From Mastigocoleus testarum BC008 (GTDB taxonomy: Bacteria > Cyanobacteriota > Cyanobacteriia > Cyanobacteriales > Nostocaceae), in the NCBI RefSeq assembly GCF_001456025.1, contig NZ_LMTZ01000066.1:62001-126000 (forward strand): a stretch of 64,000 nt of DNA, given 5' to 3'. A program made the position numbers and the translations under genes. Within the stretch, counting starts at the first letter, position 1, and each line of letters starts with the position of its first letter. The notes below the pieces were generated by a model. It was not told where the DNA came from, did not search any database, and was given only the letters and a program-made list of their open reading frames with translations. This document shows, in pieces, positions 9,231 through 19,258 of the stretch.

Positions 9231-9839
9231 ATGCAGGTAACGATGGGTCAAATGTAATTTTTAACACACCTCATTTCAAATTCATAATTGATTAATTCAT
9301 AAGTCATTAATTCACAAGTCATTACAAACGTTCTTGCAAATCGGTCAGGGACGTTTTTTGTACAATCTTTAAGTTTAAGGAAAGATTTTTCTTTAAAAGT
9401 CGTTGAAAATACTTATTTTTTGACTGATGAATCTATTCCCATCTTGTATGGTAAATAAAGTTTTTCCTCCAAACTCCTTATCCGTAATGACTTAACCTCG
9501 GACAAAAAGTACTAAAAGCTACCAATTACCTTCATTTAATCAGCGTTTTTGCAGTCACAAACAAAATCATTCACATTCAGTCAAGCTAACCATACACTTT
9601 AAATCAAATGAAAATAATGCAAAAGCTGTTTTAAATTGCAATTGACATCAATAAAAATGGATGTAAGTATAATTTAAAACTACTTATTAACTAAAGATTT
9701 TAATATAAAGTAATTAAAACTGCTTACTAGTTAGAAGTTTTGATATAAAGTGACTAATTTACAAGTGAAGAAGTTAAACTGACAGACAAGTTAATTTAAC
9801 ATATCAATCTGTGCCATAACTGTCTAAACATCACTGACA
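9231..9839. other. Gene-free region upstream of the 1012-residue protein gene
   Basis: About 600 bases. The first 130 hold the terminator of the DUF389 gene. The rest is AT-rich, with two near-copies of a segment reading aactgcttactagttagaag or similar near 9680-9740. No gene is seen. Confidence 0.5.
9326..9359 (+). terminator. Intrinsic terminator of the DUF389 gene
   Basis: Stem aacgttc / ggacgtt (one G-T pair) is followed by tttttt. Stem and loop flanks (cttg, tcaggga) match the element at 8008-8041, so both belong to one repeated hairpin type. Confidence 0.7.
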
Positions 9840-12800
9840 ATGAAAGACTGGCAATTTCTCATACAGAAACAGGGCGAACACTCTTGGAATCCTTTGGAAT
9901 CGACAAAATTAGAGATTTCGGCGGGAAAGTACAGGCTGGTGGCTCGCTCAAATCTTGCCAATACGGATGTAGAAGTGCGAGTTACGCATTCATCTACATT
10001 GGAGATTCCACCAAAACGTCGCGTACAAAAACGAACTTGTCGTACTAATGCAGATGGTTTAATGGCGGTGATTCCTTTCACTTTCTTTAAACCCGGTCTT
10101 TGGGAGATACAATGTTCTGGCGATTTGATGTCGGATATTCTCGGTCAATCTTGGCAATTTCGTATAGAGTTAGAAGTCTTACCTCAAGATATAGATACAA
10201 AAGTTGAGAATTCCTCCGCCCCAGAAATATCTGCAAACGATAATTCAGCAACCATAAGCCAGAATTCTGACGAACAAACCCACAGCAGGAAAATACTCAA
10301 TGCTGTAAAACACGCTAAAAAATCTCTTTTAGTTCCTACTTCTACTTCAGTCAATGCTTCATCTAAGCAAGTAGATCGAGATTTGGATGAGACGAACTTA
10401 AACTCGTCTATAACTGATAAGAATAAAATTTCTACGAAAGAAAATAATATAAAAGAAATTACTATATTAGATAAGCAGACAGATGCTGTTCGTGATGCTG
10501 AGACAGTATTAGTAAGCAAAGAACAAACAAAAGAACAAACAGCAGAAAAACAAAACTGTCTAAATAGTAAAGAGGTAAACGATCCAAATATCTCCGATCG
10601 CAATGAGATAGCAGAAAATACTTCCAATGATGATGACGATTTATCTTCTACAGCCTTAGCGATTGTACCGCAAACTAGTTTTGCGGTAACTGAGTTTGAA
10701 TTAGAAACAGAAGGTTATACGATTATTGACGCACCTGTAAGCCCGGTTTGGCTTAAGAGTGATTCAGTAGAACATATTTTACAAAACTTAATAGATTTAG
10801 CTTTACCAACTGAGGATTATTTACTTACTCCTGAGCTGGAGATTGATAATTCTGTTGATTTAGCTCCAACATTACCCTTACAGTTAACTTTAGCCCAAGA
10901 AAACTACGTAATTAATTGGGGAGAATATCTCACTGTTGAAGGAAAGGTTCAGCTAAAAGAAATTACCGCTCCAAGTTGTGGTGAAAATTCTTGTGACGAA
11001 AACTTAAATGTTGGTGAAGGCTCTGATTTAGAGAGTGTTACTGCAGGAGAAATTAAAATTGAACTGCGATCGCCATTGAATGGGGAATTACTACACGAAG
11101 TCAAGCAATCTTTACCAAAAAAAATATTACCATTTGAGATTGCTTGTTCAATTAAAATCCCGTCTGAGTGCGAATCAAAACTAATTTTAGCCAGCATTAG
11201 TTTATCTGGGATGTTGGGAGCAATTGAAGAAGTAGTTATTGGAGAAGCTGAAATTTTAGCTACTCAACCTTTTACTATTACAGCTAATATTACAGAATTA
11301 TTAGCAGTTGCAAATTCAACTCAACGTAAGGAACTTGCTTCTCCTGAAGCACCAGTTTTACAACTAGCAGCTGGTGATGAGAATAAAGCTTCTGATTCAG
11401 ATTCCCCCAATCTCAATTTAGAACTTTTAAATCTGGTTAAATCGATTCAGCCCTCAAATTCAGAATTTGAGAATTCGGAATTAATATCTAATTCAGTTTC
11501 TACAAATTCTATCTCTACAAGTTCAGTTTCTATAAGTTCTCCATCTAAGGTAAAATCTGCACCGAAATCGATATCCTATCGTATTTCTCAAAGACCAAGG
11601 TTGACGAATTCACAACAGGATTTGATTAGCTCTACCCATTCAGAACATTCTTTAGATTGTACCGAAGCCAAAAGCACGACTTTTCCTTTTTTGAGACGTC
11701 TTCCAGTTTTGGTTAATGAAGAAGAACTTGTAAATCAAGATTGCGATCGCGATTTTGATTCTACTGATTTACCTTTAGATAATTTGAAGTACGAAAGTTT
11801 TGATGAACCTTTGAACGATCCATCTTTACAAATTGGACAGACTGAAGTAGTTCAAGAAACCAATCGACTTCAAGAAACCAAACAAGTTCAGGAAAATGAA
11901 ATTGATGACAAACATTTTCCTTTATCTGCATCAAACTTTGATAATTTAGCTGAAAAGTCAGAATTGGAGATCACTTCAGACCAAGAAACAACCAGTAATC
12001 TTTCCTCAGAAACAAATTTATCTGAGATTTTATCCAATCTTACAGAAACTACTTCTGCAGAAAATTTACACTCTTCTCCTTTAATTCGTCAATGGATGGA
12101 AAGTCACGGACATATTCCACCCCAACTTACTGATAACTTACATCAACGGGAGAACACCGAAATATTTTCGACCATTGAAATCGATTTTCAGACTAGCGAA
12201 CATAATTTCATCGAAGCACCTGAAGCAGCAGATAATAGGAGTGAAGAAACAGCACCTACTTCTTTCCAATCAGTTTCTTCCCAGTCTGTCTTTTCTAATT
12301 CACGTGACCTACAAACTGAGTCGTCCCCTCACATCTTACAATTAGCAGCATCATATGCTCAAAGTAAAGTTGAATCAACCTTCCTTGCAAAAGAAATTGT
12401 TGTAGATGACATTGAACCGGTTGAAGTAGAAACTCAACTCAATACCCAATCTCATCCCCTATTACAACCATCCATAACACCAGGAACTTCTTTGGGAGAA
12501 ATCTCATTTGTTGAAACACTACCTACACCAAAGCTACAAATACCCCAAGGAGAACTAATATCTGGTACCTCAATTAGAGTAAGGGTACAACTTCCTAAAG
12601 TTGAGGAGCAGGTTGCAGTCAAACTATGGTTAGAAGACTGTCAAACACGTTCTTTACTATCAGGTCCTCACCTAATAACGAATTTACTTCCCCATCCAAC
12701 AAAAGGATTGGAAGCTATGACTTTACTGCATATACCATTTGGTTGTTTAAAAATTCGGATTGAGGCGATCGCAATAGATTTACTGACTCAGCAAGAAAGT

Positions 12801-12878
12801 CATAAATTCTCGATTATGAGAGAGGTGATTCCTCCAAATTTACCCAAAATTCGATTGGATGAATTAACGCAAATATAG
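9840..12878 (+). CDS. Very large cyanobacterial protein of unknown function with beta domains and disordered linkers
   Basis: The 1012-residue protein has no signal peptide or membrane helix. Three beta-rich segments are separated by long Ser/Thr/Glu/Asn-rich, probably disordered linkers. The segments are an N-terminal domain (about residues 1-115, with YRLVARSNLANTDVEVRV and FFKPGLWEIQC), a middle one (about 345-490, NYVINWGEYLTVEGKVQL) and a C-terminal one (about 915-1010, ELISGTSIRVRVQLPK). The strands resemble immunoglobulin-like or CARDB-like folds, but no family can be named. The highly acidic composition suggests a scaffold or adaptor. Start ATG at 9840 has no obvious ribosome binding site. 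The gene is monocistronic, convergent with the operon ending at 12950. Confidence 0.7.
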   Translation: MKDWQFLIQKQGEHSWNPLESTKLEISAGKYRLVARSNLANTDVEVRVTHSSTLEIPPKRRVQKRTCRTNADGLMAVIPFTFFKPGLWEIQCSGDLMSDILGQSWQFRIELEVLPQDIDTKVENSSAPEISANDNSATISQNSDEQTHSRKILNAVKHAKKSLLVPTSTSVNASSKQVDRDLDETNLNSSITDKNKISTKENNIKEITILDKQTDAVRDAETVLVSKEQTKEQTAEKQNCLNSKEVNDPNISDRNEIAENTSNDDDDLSSTALAIVPQTSFAVTEFELETEGYTIIDAPVSPVWLKSDSVEHILQNLIDLALPTEDYLLTPELEIDNSVDLAPTLPLQLTLAQENYVINWGEYLTVEGKVQLKEITAPSCGENSCDENLNVGEGSDLESVTAGEIKIELRSPLNGELLHEVKQSLPKKILPFEIACSIKIPSECESKLILASISLSGMLGAIEEVVIGEAEILATQPFTITANITELLAVANSTQRKELASPEAPVLQLAAGDENKASDSDSPNLNLELLNLVKSIQPSNSEFENSELISNSVSTNSISTSSVSISSPSKVKSAPKSISYRISQRPRLTNSQQDLISSTHSEHSLDCTEAKSTTFPFLRRLPVLVNEEELVNQDCDRDFDSTDLPLDNLKYESFDEPLNDPSLQIGQTEVVQETNRLQETKQVQENEIDDKHFPLSASNFDNLAEKSELEITSDQETTSNLSSETNLSEILSNLTETTSAENLHSSPLIRQWMESHGHIPPQLTDNLHQRENTEIFSTIEIDFQTSEHNFIEAPEAADNRSEETAPTSFQSVSSQSVFSNSRDLQTESSPHILQLAASYAQSKVESTFLAKEIVVDDIEPVEVETQLNTQSHPLLQPSITPGTSLGEISFVETLPTPKLQIPQGELISGTSIRVRVQLPKVEEQVAVKLWLEDCQTRSLLSGPHLITNLLPHPTKGLEAMTLLHIPFGCLKIRIEAIAIDLLTQQESHKFSIMREVIPPNLPKIRLDELTQI

Positions 12879-12907
12879 TAATTGGTAATTGGTAATTGGT
12901 AATGGTT
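12878..12907 (+). repeat. Heptamer STRR (taattgg)n
   Basis: About four seven-base units lie between two convergent genes. Confidence 0.75.
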
Positions 12908-12949
12908 ATTACGATTAAAGTAACGTTCTTAATTTTATTATTTTTGGTG

Positions 12950-15900
12950 TTATACAGGTTCTAAAAGCCTTACTTTTGAGGCTCTATCAACTAATTCAAT
13001 GGAATAACCATTAGAAAAAGCAGATGAAAAATCTTCTAAGTGCGAAACTAAAATGATACGTTTTAGTCGATGTTGCAATTCGTTAAGTTCTTGAATCATA
13101 TCATCGCGCCCATTTTTATCTAAACTACCAAAGCCTTCATCGATAATGACTGATTCTATTTGACGCGTGCTTTGTCCTGCATATTGACCAATAGCTAGTG
13201 CTAAACTAACAGCAACTCTAAATCGCTGACTACCACTAATTTGAGCTATTGGTGTGGGGTAGGGTCCTACTTCTTCGTTATATGCTTGTAAATCTAGTGC
13301 TTTGTTAGAGTCACCAGCTGATTTCTCTGCTTCTGCACGTAATTCTAATCTCATTTTTCCCCGAGATAAACCGTCTAAAATCTCATTAGCAAGCTGCACA
13401 ATAGTTTGTTCTGCATCGCGTAGTAATTTCAATTGCAGACCTTGTTTCCCATTACCTAGCAAATCGCAAAGTATTTTGTATAAGCTTTGGTTGCGTTCTA
13501 GCTCAAGTTTTTTTTCTTCTAGTTGCTGGTAATGCTCGCATTTGTTATTCAGTTGATTTAAGTTATTTTGAGCATTCTGTCGATTGACATCAAAGGTATC
13601 TCGCTCGGATTTTGCAGTTGTAAGTTCTTGCTCAATTTCTTGGATAGCGCGTCTTGCTTCGCTAGGTAATTGTTCGATCTGGTTAGTTATTTTATTAATT
13701 TGTTGTTGGAGAAAAGTTACCTGTTGGCTGGCAATATTTAATTGGTTGGATAAATTCTCATACTCCGTTAGTACTTTTCTTTCACTATCTAACTCTTCTA
13801 GCTTTTCTTCATCTATGTTTGTTACTGATTCTTGCCACTGAGGTGGTAAGCTTTCTGAATCAGACTGTAAGCGGCGTTGAGTCTCATTTTGAGAACCTTT
13901 TTTATCGCTTAAATTTATTTGGTGATTTTGTAATTGACGTGACTGTATATCAAATTTTTCATTAATTTTTTGAGAATTTTGAATATTTTGCTTTTGCTCT
14001 TTATTCAATGATTTCAGGAATGTTTGTAGTTCTTTTTGTGATTCTTGTAATTTATTTTTTTCACCACGTGCTTTTTGAGCATCAGATAGTGATAAATTTT
14101 TTTCAAGTTCGATGAACTGTTTATTATAGGTTTGATATTCTGTATTTAATATTTGCCATTCAGAAAATTGATTGCGTAGACTTTTTAAATTTTGGGTATG
14201 AACTTTTCGGTTTATTAACTGTATATTTAACTCTTCTAAATCTGCTTCTGTTGGGTAACTAGTATCAAGCCAACCTAAATCATCATCTATTTGATATGGA
14301 GACACATTTACCTGATAAGTTACTGGTAAGTTGCTAAATGCATTCTTTATTTGTTCGGTATACTGTTTAATTTCTCGTTGTGCTTGATTCAGCTGATTTT
14401 GCTTTTGGTGACAATCTTTATTATTGACTTGAATTTGTTTGTTTAAATCATCCAATTTTCTTGAGAGTAAATTAAGATTATCCTGCGCTTTGTGATGTTC
14501 GTTATTCAGACTAGTTAAATTAGCTTTAGCCTCTGCTAACTGATTATCTAGACGTGATTTTTCTAATTGAGCGTGTTCGGGTGTAATCTCTTGTCCGCAT
14601 AATTCACATATGGGTTGATGAGATACTTCTTCAAAATTATCGCGTTTACTAGAAGCAGCTTTATACTCAGTTTCAATACGAGTTATATTGTGAGATAAAT
14701 TTTTCTCAGTTTTACGAGCATTTGCAACATCAGTATTTAGTTCTTCTTGTTGGATTTGATATTGTTCTAACTGAGTTTGCAAATGCTCTAAATTTTTATG
14801 CGTTTCTTCTTGTTTTTGTACAGCGTCTATTAATTTAATACGTCCCTGAGCTAGCTGTCTTAACCAAGGTAATGTTTTTGCGATCGCATCTAATCCTTTT
14901 TCTTCTGACTCTGCTTTTTGCAATAATTCCTCTAAATCAGAAGGAAAAACAGTTAAATCTTGTTTTAAATCTTGTAATTTTTTTTGAATCGACTCTAATT
15001 GTGATAGCTTTTCAACTAAAGGCGTTAATTCAACTAACTGTTCGGCAATATTATTACTATCCTTTTGTTGATTTTCAATTTTTTGGTTTATTTCTTCTAT
15101 TCGCTTATTAATTTCATCTTTCTCTGCAGATTTTAAATTTAAATCATCTTTTACTTGTTGACATTTCCGGTTAAGTTTTTCAATCTCGTTCTCGTTATCA
15201 GTAATGCGTTGACGTTGTTCAATAATAGAACTCAGTAGGGGTAGTACAGTTTCTAGTTCTTTGTAGCGCGTGAATTTTTGTTCTATCTCGTCAGTACGGG
15301 TTATCAATGCTTGATATTTTTGTAGTTCGCTTTGCTGTTCTAAAATTTGGGAATTTAGTTCTTCCCATCGTCTAGATTGCTCAAGTAAACTTCCCAAACT
15401 ATCGACTTTGTTCTGCGATTTTTTCCAATTCTCCTCAGTTAACTTTCGGACTTCTTGAGCCGCATTTAATTCTGCATCACTTACTTTATCTGATGATTCC
15501 AATTGTGATTTAAGACTTTTTACGTGTCCTTCACAATCTTTACGACGAGCATCTGCTAATTTATGTAACTTGTCGTATGCTGTTAAATCTATTAATTGTT
15601 TGAGTATTTCGTAACGTGCAGATGGCGCAGCTTCAATCAATTTGTCACTTTTACCTTGAATGAGTAGTATGCATGATGTAAAGGCTTTATCGTCTAAACC
15701 AATAGCGCGTTTAACCCAATCTTTAAAACCTGAATCACTGTCTGTATTTGCTACTGGTTTATTGCCAGAATTTCCTTTTGATGACGAATCAATACGAAAA
15801 ACTTCTCGTGTCGCTTTTCCACGTCTGGGAACTATTCTACGAATACAATACGCCTGTCCATCAATAAGAAAATCAAATTCAACAGTTAACGCATCAGCTT

Positions 15901-16102
15901 GATGATTAATTAAGTCTTTTTGAGTTTTTGAACTTCCACCGCGATGACTTCCATATAAAGCAAATCTAATCGCATCAAAAATTGTTGATTTACCGACACC
16001 ATTTGCTCCTGATAGTACCCACAAGGGAGCGCCATCAAAAGTTAACACTTGACCTTCACGATAGCTCAGAAAATTTTCAACATAGACTCGAACTGGAATC
16101 AT
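12950..16102 (-). CDS. sbcC: Rad50/SbcC-like SMC ATPase
   Basis: The 1050-residue protein has the Rad50 architecture. Its N-terminal ABC half carries Walker A GANGVGKST (about residues 32-40). Two long coiled coils flank a zinc hook CELC (Cys 499 and 502, exactly central). The C-terminal half carries signature ISGSQRFRVAVSLALA and Walker B VIIDEGFGSLD (about 985). The signature reads SGSQ instead of the usual SGGE. With the Mre11-like partner it would form an ATP-driven nuclease complex that opens and trims DNA ends. It is the last gene of a seven-gene operon; its ATG overlaps the stop of the Mre11-like gene by four bases. Association with NurA and HerA homologues makes it closer to the archaeal set than to a stand-alone sbcCD pair. 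Confidence 0.9.
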   Translation of the reverse strand: MIPVRVYVENFLSYREGQVLTFDGAPLWVLSGANGVGKSTIFDAIRFALYGSHRGGSSKTQKDLINHQADALTVEFDFLIDGQAYCIRRIVPRRGKATREVFRIDSSSKGNSGNKPVANTDSDSGFKDWVKRAIGLDDKAFTSCILLIQGKSDKLIEAAPSARYEILKQLIDLTAYDKLHKLADARRKDCEGHVKSLKSQLESSDKVSDAELNAAQEVRKLTEENWKKSQNKVDSLGSLLEQSRRWEELNSQILEQQSELQKYQALITRTDEIEQKFTRYKELETVLPLLSSIIEQRQRITDNENEIEKLNRKCQQVKDDLNLKSAEKDEINKRIEEINQKIENQQKDSNNIAEQLVELTPLVEKLSQLESIQKKLQDLKQDLTVFPSDLEELLQKAESEEKGLDAIAKTLPWLRQLAQGRIKLIDAVQKQEETHKNLEHLQTQLEQYQIQQEELNTDVANARKTEKNLSHNITRIETEYKAASSKRDNFEEVSHQPICELCGQEITPEHAQLEKSRLDNQLAEAKANLTSLNNEHHKAQDNLNLLSRKLDDLNKQIQVNNKDCHQKQNQLNQAQREIKQYTEQIKNAFSNLPVTYQVNVSPYQIDDDLGWLDTSYPTEADLEELNIQLINRKVHTQNLKSLRNQFSEWQILNTEYQTYNKQFIELEKNLSLSDAQKARGEKNKLQESQKELQTFLKSLNKEQKQNIQNSQKINEKFDIQSRQLQNHQINLSDKKGSQNETQRRLQSDSESLPPQWQESVTNIDEEKLEELDSERKVLTEYENLSNQLNIASQQVTFLQQQINKITNQIEQLPSEARRAIQEIEQELTTAKSERDTFDVNRQNAQNNLNQLNNKCEHYQQLEEKKLELERNQSLYKILCDLLGNGKQGLQLKLLRDAEQTIVQLANEILDGLSRGKMRLELRAEAEKSAGDSNKALDLQAYNEEVGPYPTPIAQISGSQRFRVAVSLALAIGQYAGQSTRQIESVIIDEGFGSLDKNGRDDMIQELNELQHRLKRIILVSHLEDFSSAFSNGYSIELVDRASKVRLLEPV

Positions 16103-17337
16103 ATTTCTACCTCAGAATTATTTACAAATTGTTCATCAGCTAATAATTGTTCTGCCAATTTCAATACAGCATCTTTGTCTTTATGTCCTGCTAATTGTTG
16201 CTGTAAATAGGTGCGTACAGTTGTTGCTACATCTTGTCTATCGGCAATTAAAGTAGAAAGTTTGGGAGATATTGATATACCATCAGGAACTATTTTCCGA
16301 TCCCACCAACGGGGGAAGATTTTATCCAGTTCGCGACAAATTGCATCCCGGTTATGCTCGCCTGGTTTGTAGGTTAATTTGTAATCAACTAAAGCTCTGT
16401 CTAATTCTGAATATTTATCTTTGAGGCTAGCAATTTCTTCTGGATTGTTAATTTCGATGCGATATATTGGTGTAGCGTTAAGTGGTAAACATACAGGTTC
16501 TTCAGTCCGACCTCGAGCATCAATTTCAACTAAAACAACACTTTTTTCATCATCTCTTTCTCCATAGTCCAGACGCTCAATGCTACCGGAATAACGCACA
16601 TGGGTAGTACCAGCTAAAGCTTGTGGTTTGTGAATATGACCGTAAGCAGCATAAGCCCAATTTGTAGGAATGTCTCCTGCTTCAAAAACTACATCTTCAG
16701 TTTCACTGATGCGATAAAGATTATGTAGCTCGCTTCCACGAATATGTGCGTGACCAACTAGTACGCTTGGTAATTGAGGCTTAACGTATTTATTCTTCAT
16801 ACGGTCAATTCTTTCAAGCATAGCCGTATGAAGTGAGATATTTTTCTCACCCATACTTTTGTAGTTTGTCTTTTCATCTTTTAAATAACGTGACGAAGTT
16901 GGGTAAGGTGTCAAAACAAATTGGACTTTTTGACCAGCTTTATCTTCTAGTAGTAAGTAAGTCGGTTTTGCTGCTAAATAAAGTCTTCCGGTTGGTCTCG
17001 AACCTGATTTTTTCGGGTCTATTGGATCGGCGAGGTCAAGAGCAAGACTCATTAAATTAAAAAAAGCTTCATTATCGTGATTACCACTGATGGTGACAAT
17101 TGTGCCACCATCTAGCAAAAATGGCTTGAATACCTTATTTACATCCCCAACAGCAGATTTTAATTCATCGAGACGGTTGTACTGACTAAATAAATCGCCA
17201 GCAACAACCATTACATCTACTTTGTATTCGTCTAAGTATTTGGCAATTTCTTCTAAACGTTTTACGATGTCGCCTTGGCGGGATATTCGCCCCAACTTAT
17301 CGTTTAAATGCCAGTCAGATGTGTGTAAAATTCGCAT
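16099..17337 (-). CDS. sbcD: Mre11/SbcD-like metallophosphoesterase nuclease
   Basis: The 412-residue protein shows all Mre11-type phosphoesterase motifs in order: SDWHLND (Asp8, His10), VVAGDLF (Asp48), ISGNHDN (Asn86, His87, Asp88), LVGHAHI (His196, His198) and YGHIHKP (His234, His236). These residues bind two Mn ions for 3'-5' exonuclease and endonuclease cleavage. The C-terminal 170 residues form the capping and partner-binding region. The gene overlaps the Rad50-like gene by four bases, typical of translationally coupled mre11-rad50 pairs, and starts 12 bases after the HerA-like gene. Confidence 0.9.
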   Translation of the reverse strand: MRILHTSDWHLNDKLGRISRQGDIVKRLEEIAKYLDEYKVDVMVVAGDLFSQYNRLDELKSAVGDVNKVFKPFLLDGGTIVTISGNHDNEAFFNLMSLALDLADPIDPKKSGSRPTGRLYLAAKPTYLLLEDKAGQKVQFVLTPYPTSSRYLKDEKTNYKSMGEKNISLHTAMLERIDRMKNKYVKPQLPSVLVGHAHIRGSELHNLYRISETEDVVFEAGDIPTNWAYAAYGHIHKPQALAGTTHVRYSGSIERLDYGERDDEKSVVLVEIDARGRTEEPVCLPLNATPIYRIEINNPEEIASLKDKYSELDRALVDYKLTYKPGEHNRDAICRELDKIFPRWWDRKIVPDGISISPKLSTLIADRQDVATTVRTYLQQQLAGHKDKDAVLKLAEQLLADEQFVNNSEVEI

Positions 17338-17349
17338 CTTATCTCCCTG

Positions 17350-19236
17350 CTAAAAAGTAGCAATATCATCGTCGTCTTCTTCTACGCTTGTTGCTTCCAC
17401 ATCGATCGCGGGATTACCTGTTGCTTCTTGAGGATTCATAGCCCAAGGAGGAAGTGGAACTCGAACGTGCATCGGTTCGTTGTCCTGAATCACCATTTTT
17501 TCGCTAACAGTGAGTTCTGCTGCTTTGCGCTGGTTACTTTTACTCAAAAAACGCCAGATTGATTGGGAAAGTTCGAGACTTCCGCTACGACCAATGACAC
17601 GAATACTTGCGTTTTCAATTACTTTTTCGGAAACCTTTGAGGCTTGTTGTTGAGCGCCGAGTAAAATGATTCCTTGCGATCGCATTTCGGCTGCAACAGT
17701 TTCTATCAGTCGGGTAATTGGATCTTTGGAACCACGGGGAGCAAAACGGTTAAGTTCATCTAAAGCAATTAAGTAAACTAAACCTTCAACCCGATTGGTT
17801 CCAGTACGCTCGTTGATTAATTGTTGGAGAATTGTGGCGACAACAAACCTTTGTAAAGATGGAATCCGTGTCAGAGCGTTTAAATCAACAACCATCGGGT
17901 CTGTTGTTTGTCGTTTTCCTAAGTCCAGGGGATTACCTTTTTGGTCGTTACGTCGAAGTATGCCATTTGCTTCATTTACTAATAAGAAAAGTTTGCGCCG
18001 TAACTTACTCCAAGTAGCTCTGTGATGGTCGGGGGATAATTGATCGCGATTTCCTTTATCTGACACCCAATCTAAAAGTTCTTGAAAAGTTCGAGGTAGA
18101 TTAGATGATTGACTTCGTAAACTGCGCGTGACACTACCATCTTTTTCCAGCTTTTCATCTGTCAGGTGAGCTTCCAAATCTAAAACTAAAGCTCTAAAGT
18201 TATCATTAACGGAGTCATCATCAGCAAATAGGTAACTAAATAAACCTTTTTCAATAATGTTGCTCAGACTCCAACTGTAAGACTGCACTTTACTACGACA
18301 TCCGGTTGTAACTGCTGTATCTCCACTGGGAATTTGTGGAGCAAAAAAGCTCGCATTTTCAAAAGGTCTTGGTTCTTCGACACCCAATATTTGCCAGTCC
18401 GTACGATGTTCTTCTGGTTTATACTTATTACTCCAACGATTAATATGAAATAAATCGTAGCCTTTAACGTTGAGAATGATAGGGACTACTATTAAGGGAT
18501 TTGGATCCGATGGATATTCTTCAGCACGACGACGGGCTTTCCGTAATAATTGGTAAATAACAAATAACAGAAAACTGGATTTTGTTCCTCTACCGGCGAC
18601 ACCGTTAACATTCATATGACCGCCATTAATACCCAGTAGATAATCCAGGTCTATCATTCCCGGTCCTGCGATCGCGCTTCCACCGTTTTTGATCGAACCA
18701 ACTGCTAGAGAATTATCAATTTCATCTGCTCTGTAAGCACGTCGAGCATCATTCTCATCCCCTAAGAAAACTGAACTTTGTTCTAAGGGTGGAGCTAAAA
18801 CAGGAGGTTCAGTACGTAAAATTGTTGCAGTGGCAAAAGTAACACCTTCACTGCGAAACTCTGGTTTGTAATCAACATCGCCGTCAAAAGCGTCAAATTC
18901 TTCGCCGATATCTTTTTTACGGCTTTGTCGGTAAACCTCTTCTACGATTGCGTAAAAATTTATCACCTTACCGCCAACATGACTTTCAGTACGAACTATT
19001 TGAGTTTTTTCCACCAACTCGTCTCGTCGTACCCAAAAATGAAACTCTTCTGAGGTCGATTCTTTGTGGGGTGGTGATGCTACTTTACCGATAATTTTGG
19101 CACCAGTACCAGGAGTACTACTAGATAAATTTATTTCTTCGGCGTTATTGGTCTGAGATATATTTCTATGAGAACTATTCCCATGAGAACCATTTCCATT
19201 GATATCAAATTCCGGAGTTAATACTTCATCACTCAT
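17350..19236 (-). CDS. herA: HerA-like DNA-translocating ATPase
   Basis: The 628-residue ATPase begins with a low-complexity Asn/Ser/Gly-rich tail (1-45) and a small beta domain (about 46-145) like the HAS barrel of HerA. The P-loop region GVAGRGTKSS lies at 212-221, Walker B LIALDELNRFAP at 489-500, and sensor strand GIILLGAQQQ at 522-531. HerA is a hexameric FtsK-like translocase that drives NurA in archaeal end resection. Oddly, the P-loop has one extra residue (G-T-K-S where G-K-S/T is expected). An insertion of about 200 residues lies between Walker A and B. The family call rests on motifs plus the NurA, Mre11 and Rad50 neighbours. It starts 22 bases after the NurA-like gene. Confidence 0.75.
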   Translation of the reverse strand: MSDEVLTPEFDINGNGSHGNSSHRNISQTNNAEEINLSSSTPGTGAKIIGKVASPPHKESTSEEFHFWVRRDELVEKTQIVRTESHVGGKVINFYAIVEEVYRQSRKKDIGEEFDAFDGDVDYKPEFRSEGVTFATATILRTEPPVLAPPLEQSSVFLGDENDARRAYRADEIDNSLAVGSIKNGGSAIAGPGMIDLDYLLGINGGHMNVNGVAGRGTKSSFLLFVIYQLLRKARRRAEEYPSDPNPLIVVPIILNVKGYDLFHINRWSNKYKPEEHRTDWQILGVEEPRPFENASFFAPQIPSGDTAVTTGCRSKVQSYSWSLSNIIEKGLFSYLFADDDSVNDNFRALVLDLEAHLTDEKLEKDGSVTRSLRSQSSNLPRTFQELLDWVSDKGNRDQLSPDHHRATWSKLRRKLFLLVNEANGILRRNDQKGNPLDLGKRQTTDPMVVDLNALTRIPSLQRFVVATILQQLINERTGTNRVEGLVYLIALDELNRFAPRGSKDPITRLIETVAAEMRSQGIILLGAQQQASKVSEKVIENASIRVIGRSGSLELSQSIWRFLSKSNQRKAAELTVSEKMVIQDNEPMHVRVPLPPWAMNPQEATGNPAIDVEATSVEEDDDDIATF

Positions 19237-19258
19237 ATTAGTTATTTATTTTGATACT

